From the NCBI GenBank assembly GCA_900552715.1, contig USAV01000107.1:1-6271 (forward strand): a DNA stretch of 6,271 nt, in the 5' to 3' direction. Shown piece after piece: positions 6,151 to 6,271 of the stretch. Position 1 is the stretch's first letter, and each line of letters starts with the position of its first letter. The translations under genes and the position numbers were made by a program. The notes beneath the pieces are model-generated. The model saw only the letters and a list, made by a program, of their open reading frames with translations, was not told where the DNA came from and did no database searches. The stretch is from an uncultured Veillonella sp. (GTDB taxonomy: Bacteria > Bacillota > Negativicutes > Veillonellales > Veillonellaceae).

Positions 6151-6271
6151 TACTCGCCTGAAAGAAACCGATGAGGTGGAGATAAAAATAGGATATGCAC
6201 TCACAGAGAGCGGGATTAGCTGAGAACCCGTAGTACGCAGCTTATTAAATGGACCACCGAGGGCGCATGGA
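6151..6271 (+). ncRNA. T-box leader RNA, Stem I (cut by window end)
   Basis: This is the 5' part of a tRNA-sensing T-box leader. The order of conserved T-box elements is present: CCGATGAGG (6168-6176) at the 5' side of the specifier-loop region, AGAGAG (6205-6210) as the AG-rich bulge motif, and GCTGAGA (6219-6225) in the distal loop closed by CGGG (6211-6214) with CCCG (6227-6230). GGTGG (6175-6179) pairs with CCACC (6254-6258) to form the helix above the specifier loop, and GAG (6259-6261) begins the loop's 3' side. The specifier codon should lie in the last bases; ATG (6267-6269) and TGG (6268-6270) are the positional candidates, with GGC (6262-6264) less likely. The antiterminator with its conserved TGGNACCGCG element, the terminator and the controlled gene are outside. 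Uncharged cognate tRNA would favour antitermination of that gene, typically a tRNA synthetase or an amino-acid biosynthesis or transport gene. Confidence 0.85.

Overview
The window looks like chromosomal DNA from a low-GC Firmicute. AT-rich intergenic DNA, strong AGGAG ribosome binding sites and a T-box leader at the right edge support this. The protein flavour suggests a Negativicute such as Veillonella, but that is an impression from memory and was not tested by any search.

Left part, plus strand (1-2287): the 3' part of an M20-family amidohydrolase gene of the N-carbamoyl-L-amino-acid hydrolase / allantoate amidohydrolase type. It is cut by the window edge exactly at its conserved Glu-Glu pair. 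After a 154-base gap with two sets of inverted repeats comes a complete DcuC-family carrier gene. Together they look like an uptake-and-hydrolysis pair for an N-carbamoyl or ureido compound, or another small carboxylate; the substrate is not readable from the sequence.

Centre (2288-2471): a convergent intergenic region whose main content is a nested palindrome. An outer 13-bp inverted repeat is flanked by T-runs on both strands and acts as a bidirectional terminator candidate. Its loop holds a perfect 20-bp inverted repeat that resembles the ends of IS3/IS150-type insertion sequences.

Right part, minus strand (5913 down to 2472): a 737-residue cytoplasmic protein with Sel1/TPR-like helical repeats and an unrecognised C-terminal region. 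It is followed after 49 bases by a 392-residue MFS efflux transporter resembling E. coli MdtG, which starts with TTG behind a perfect AAGGAGG. The two are probably co-transcribed.

Right edge (5914-6271): a divergent intergenic region with no convincing gene. It carries a candidate promoter for the minus-strand operon and, on the plus strand, a strong sigma-70-type promoter. That promoter drives a T-box leader RNA whose Stem I is cut by the window end, so the controlled gene (an aminoacyl-tRNA synthetase or amino-acid biosynthesis/transport gene) lies outside. I saw no CRISPR array, tRNA, rRNA, intact mobile element, or defence or secretion system.
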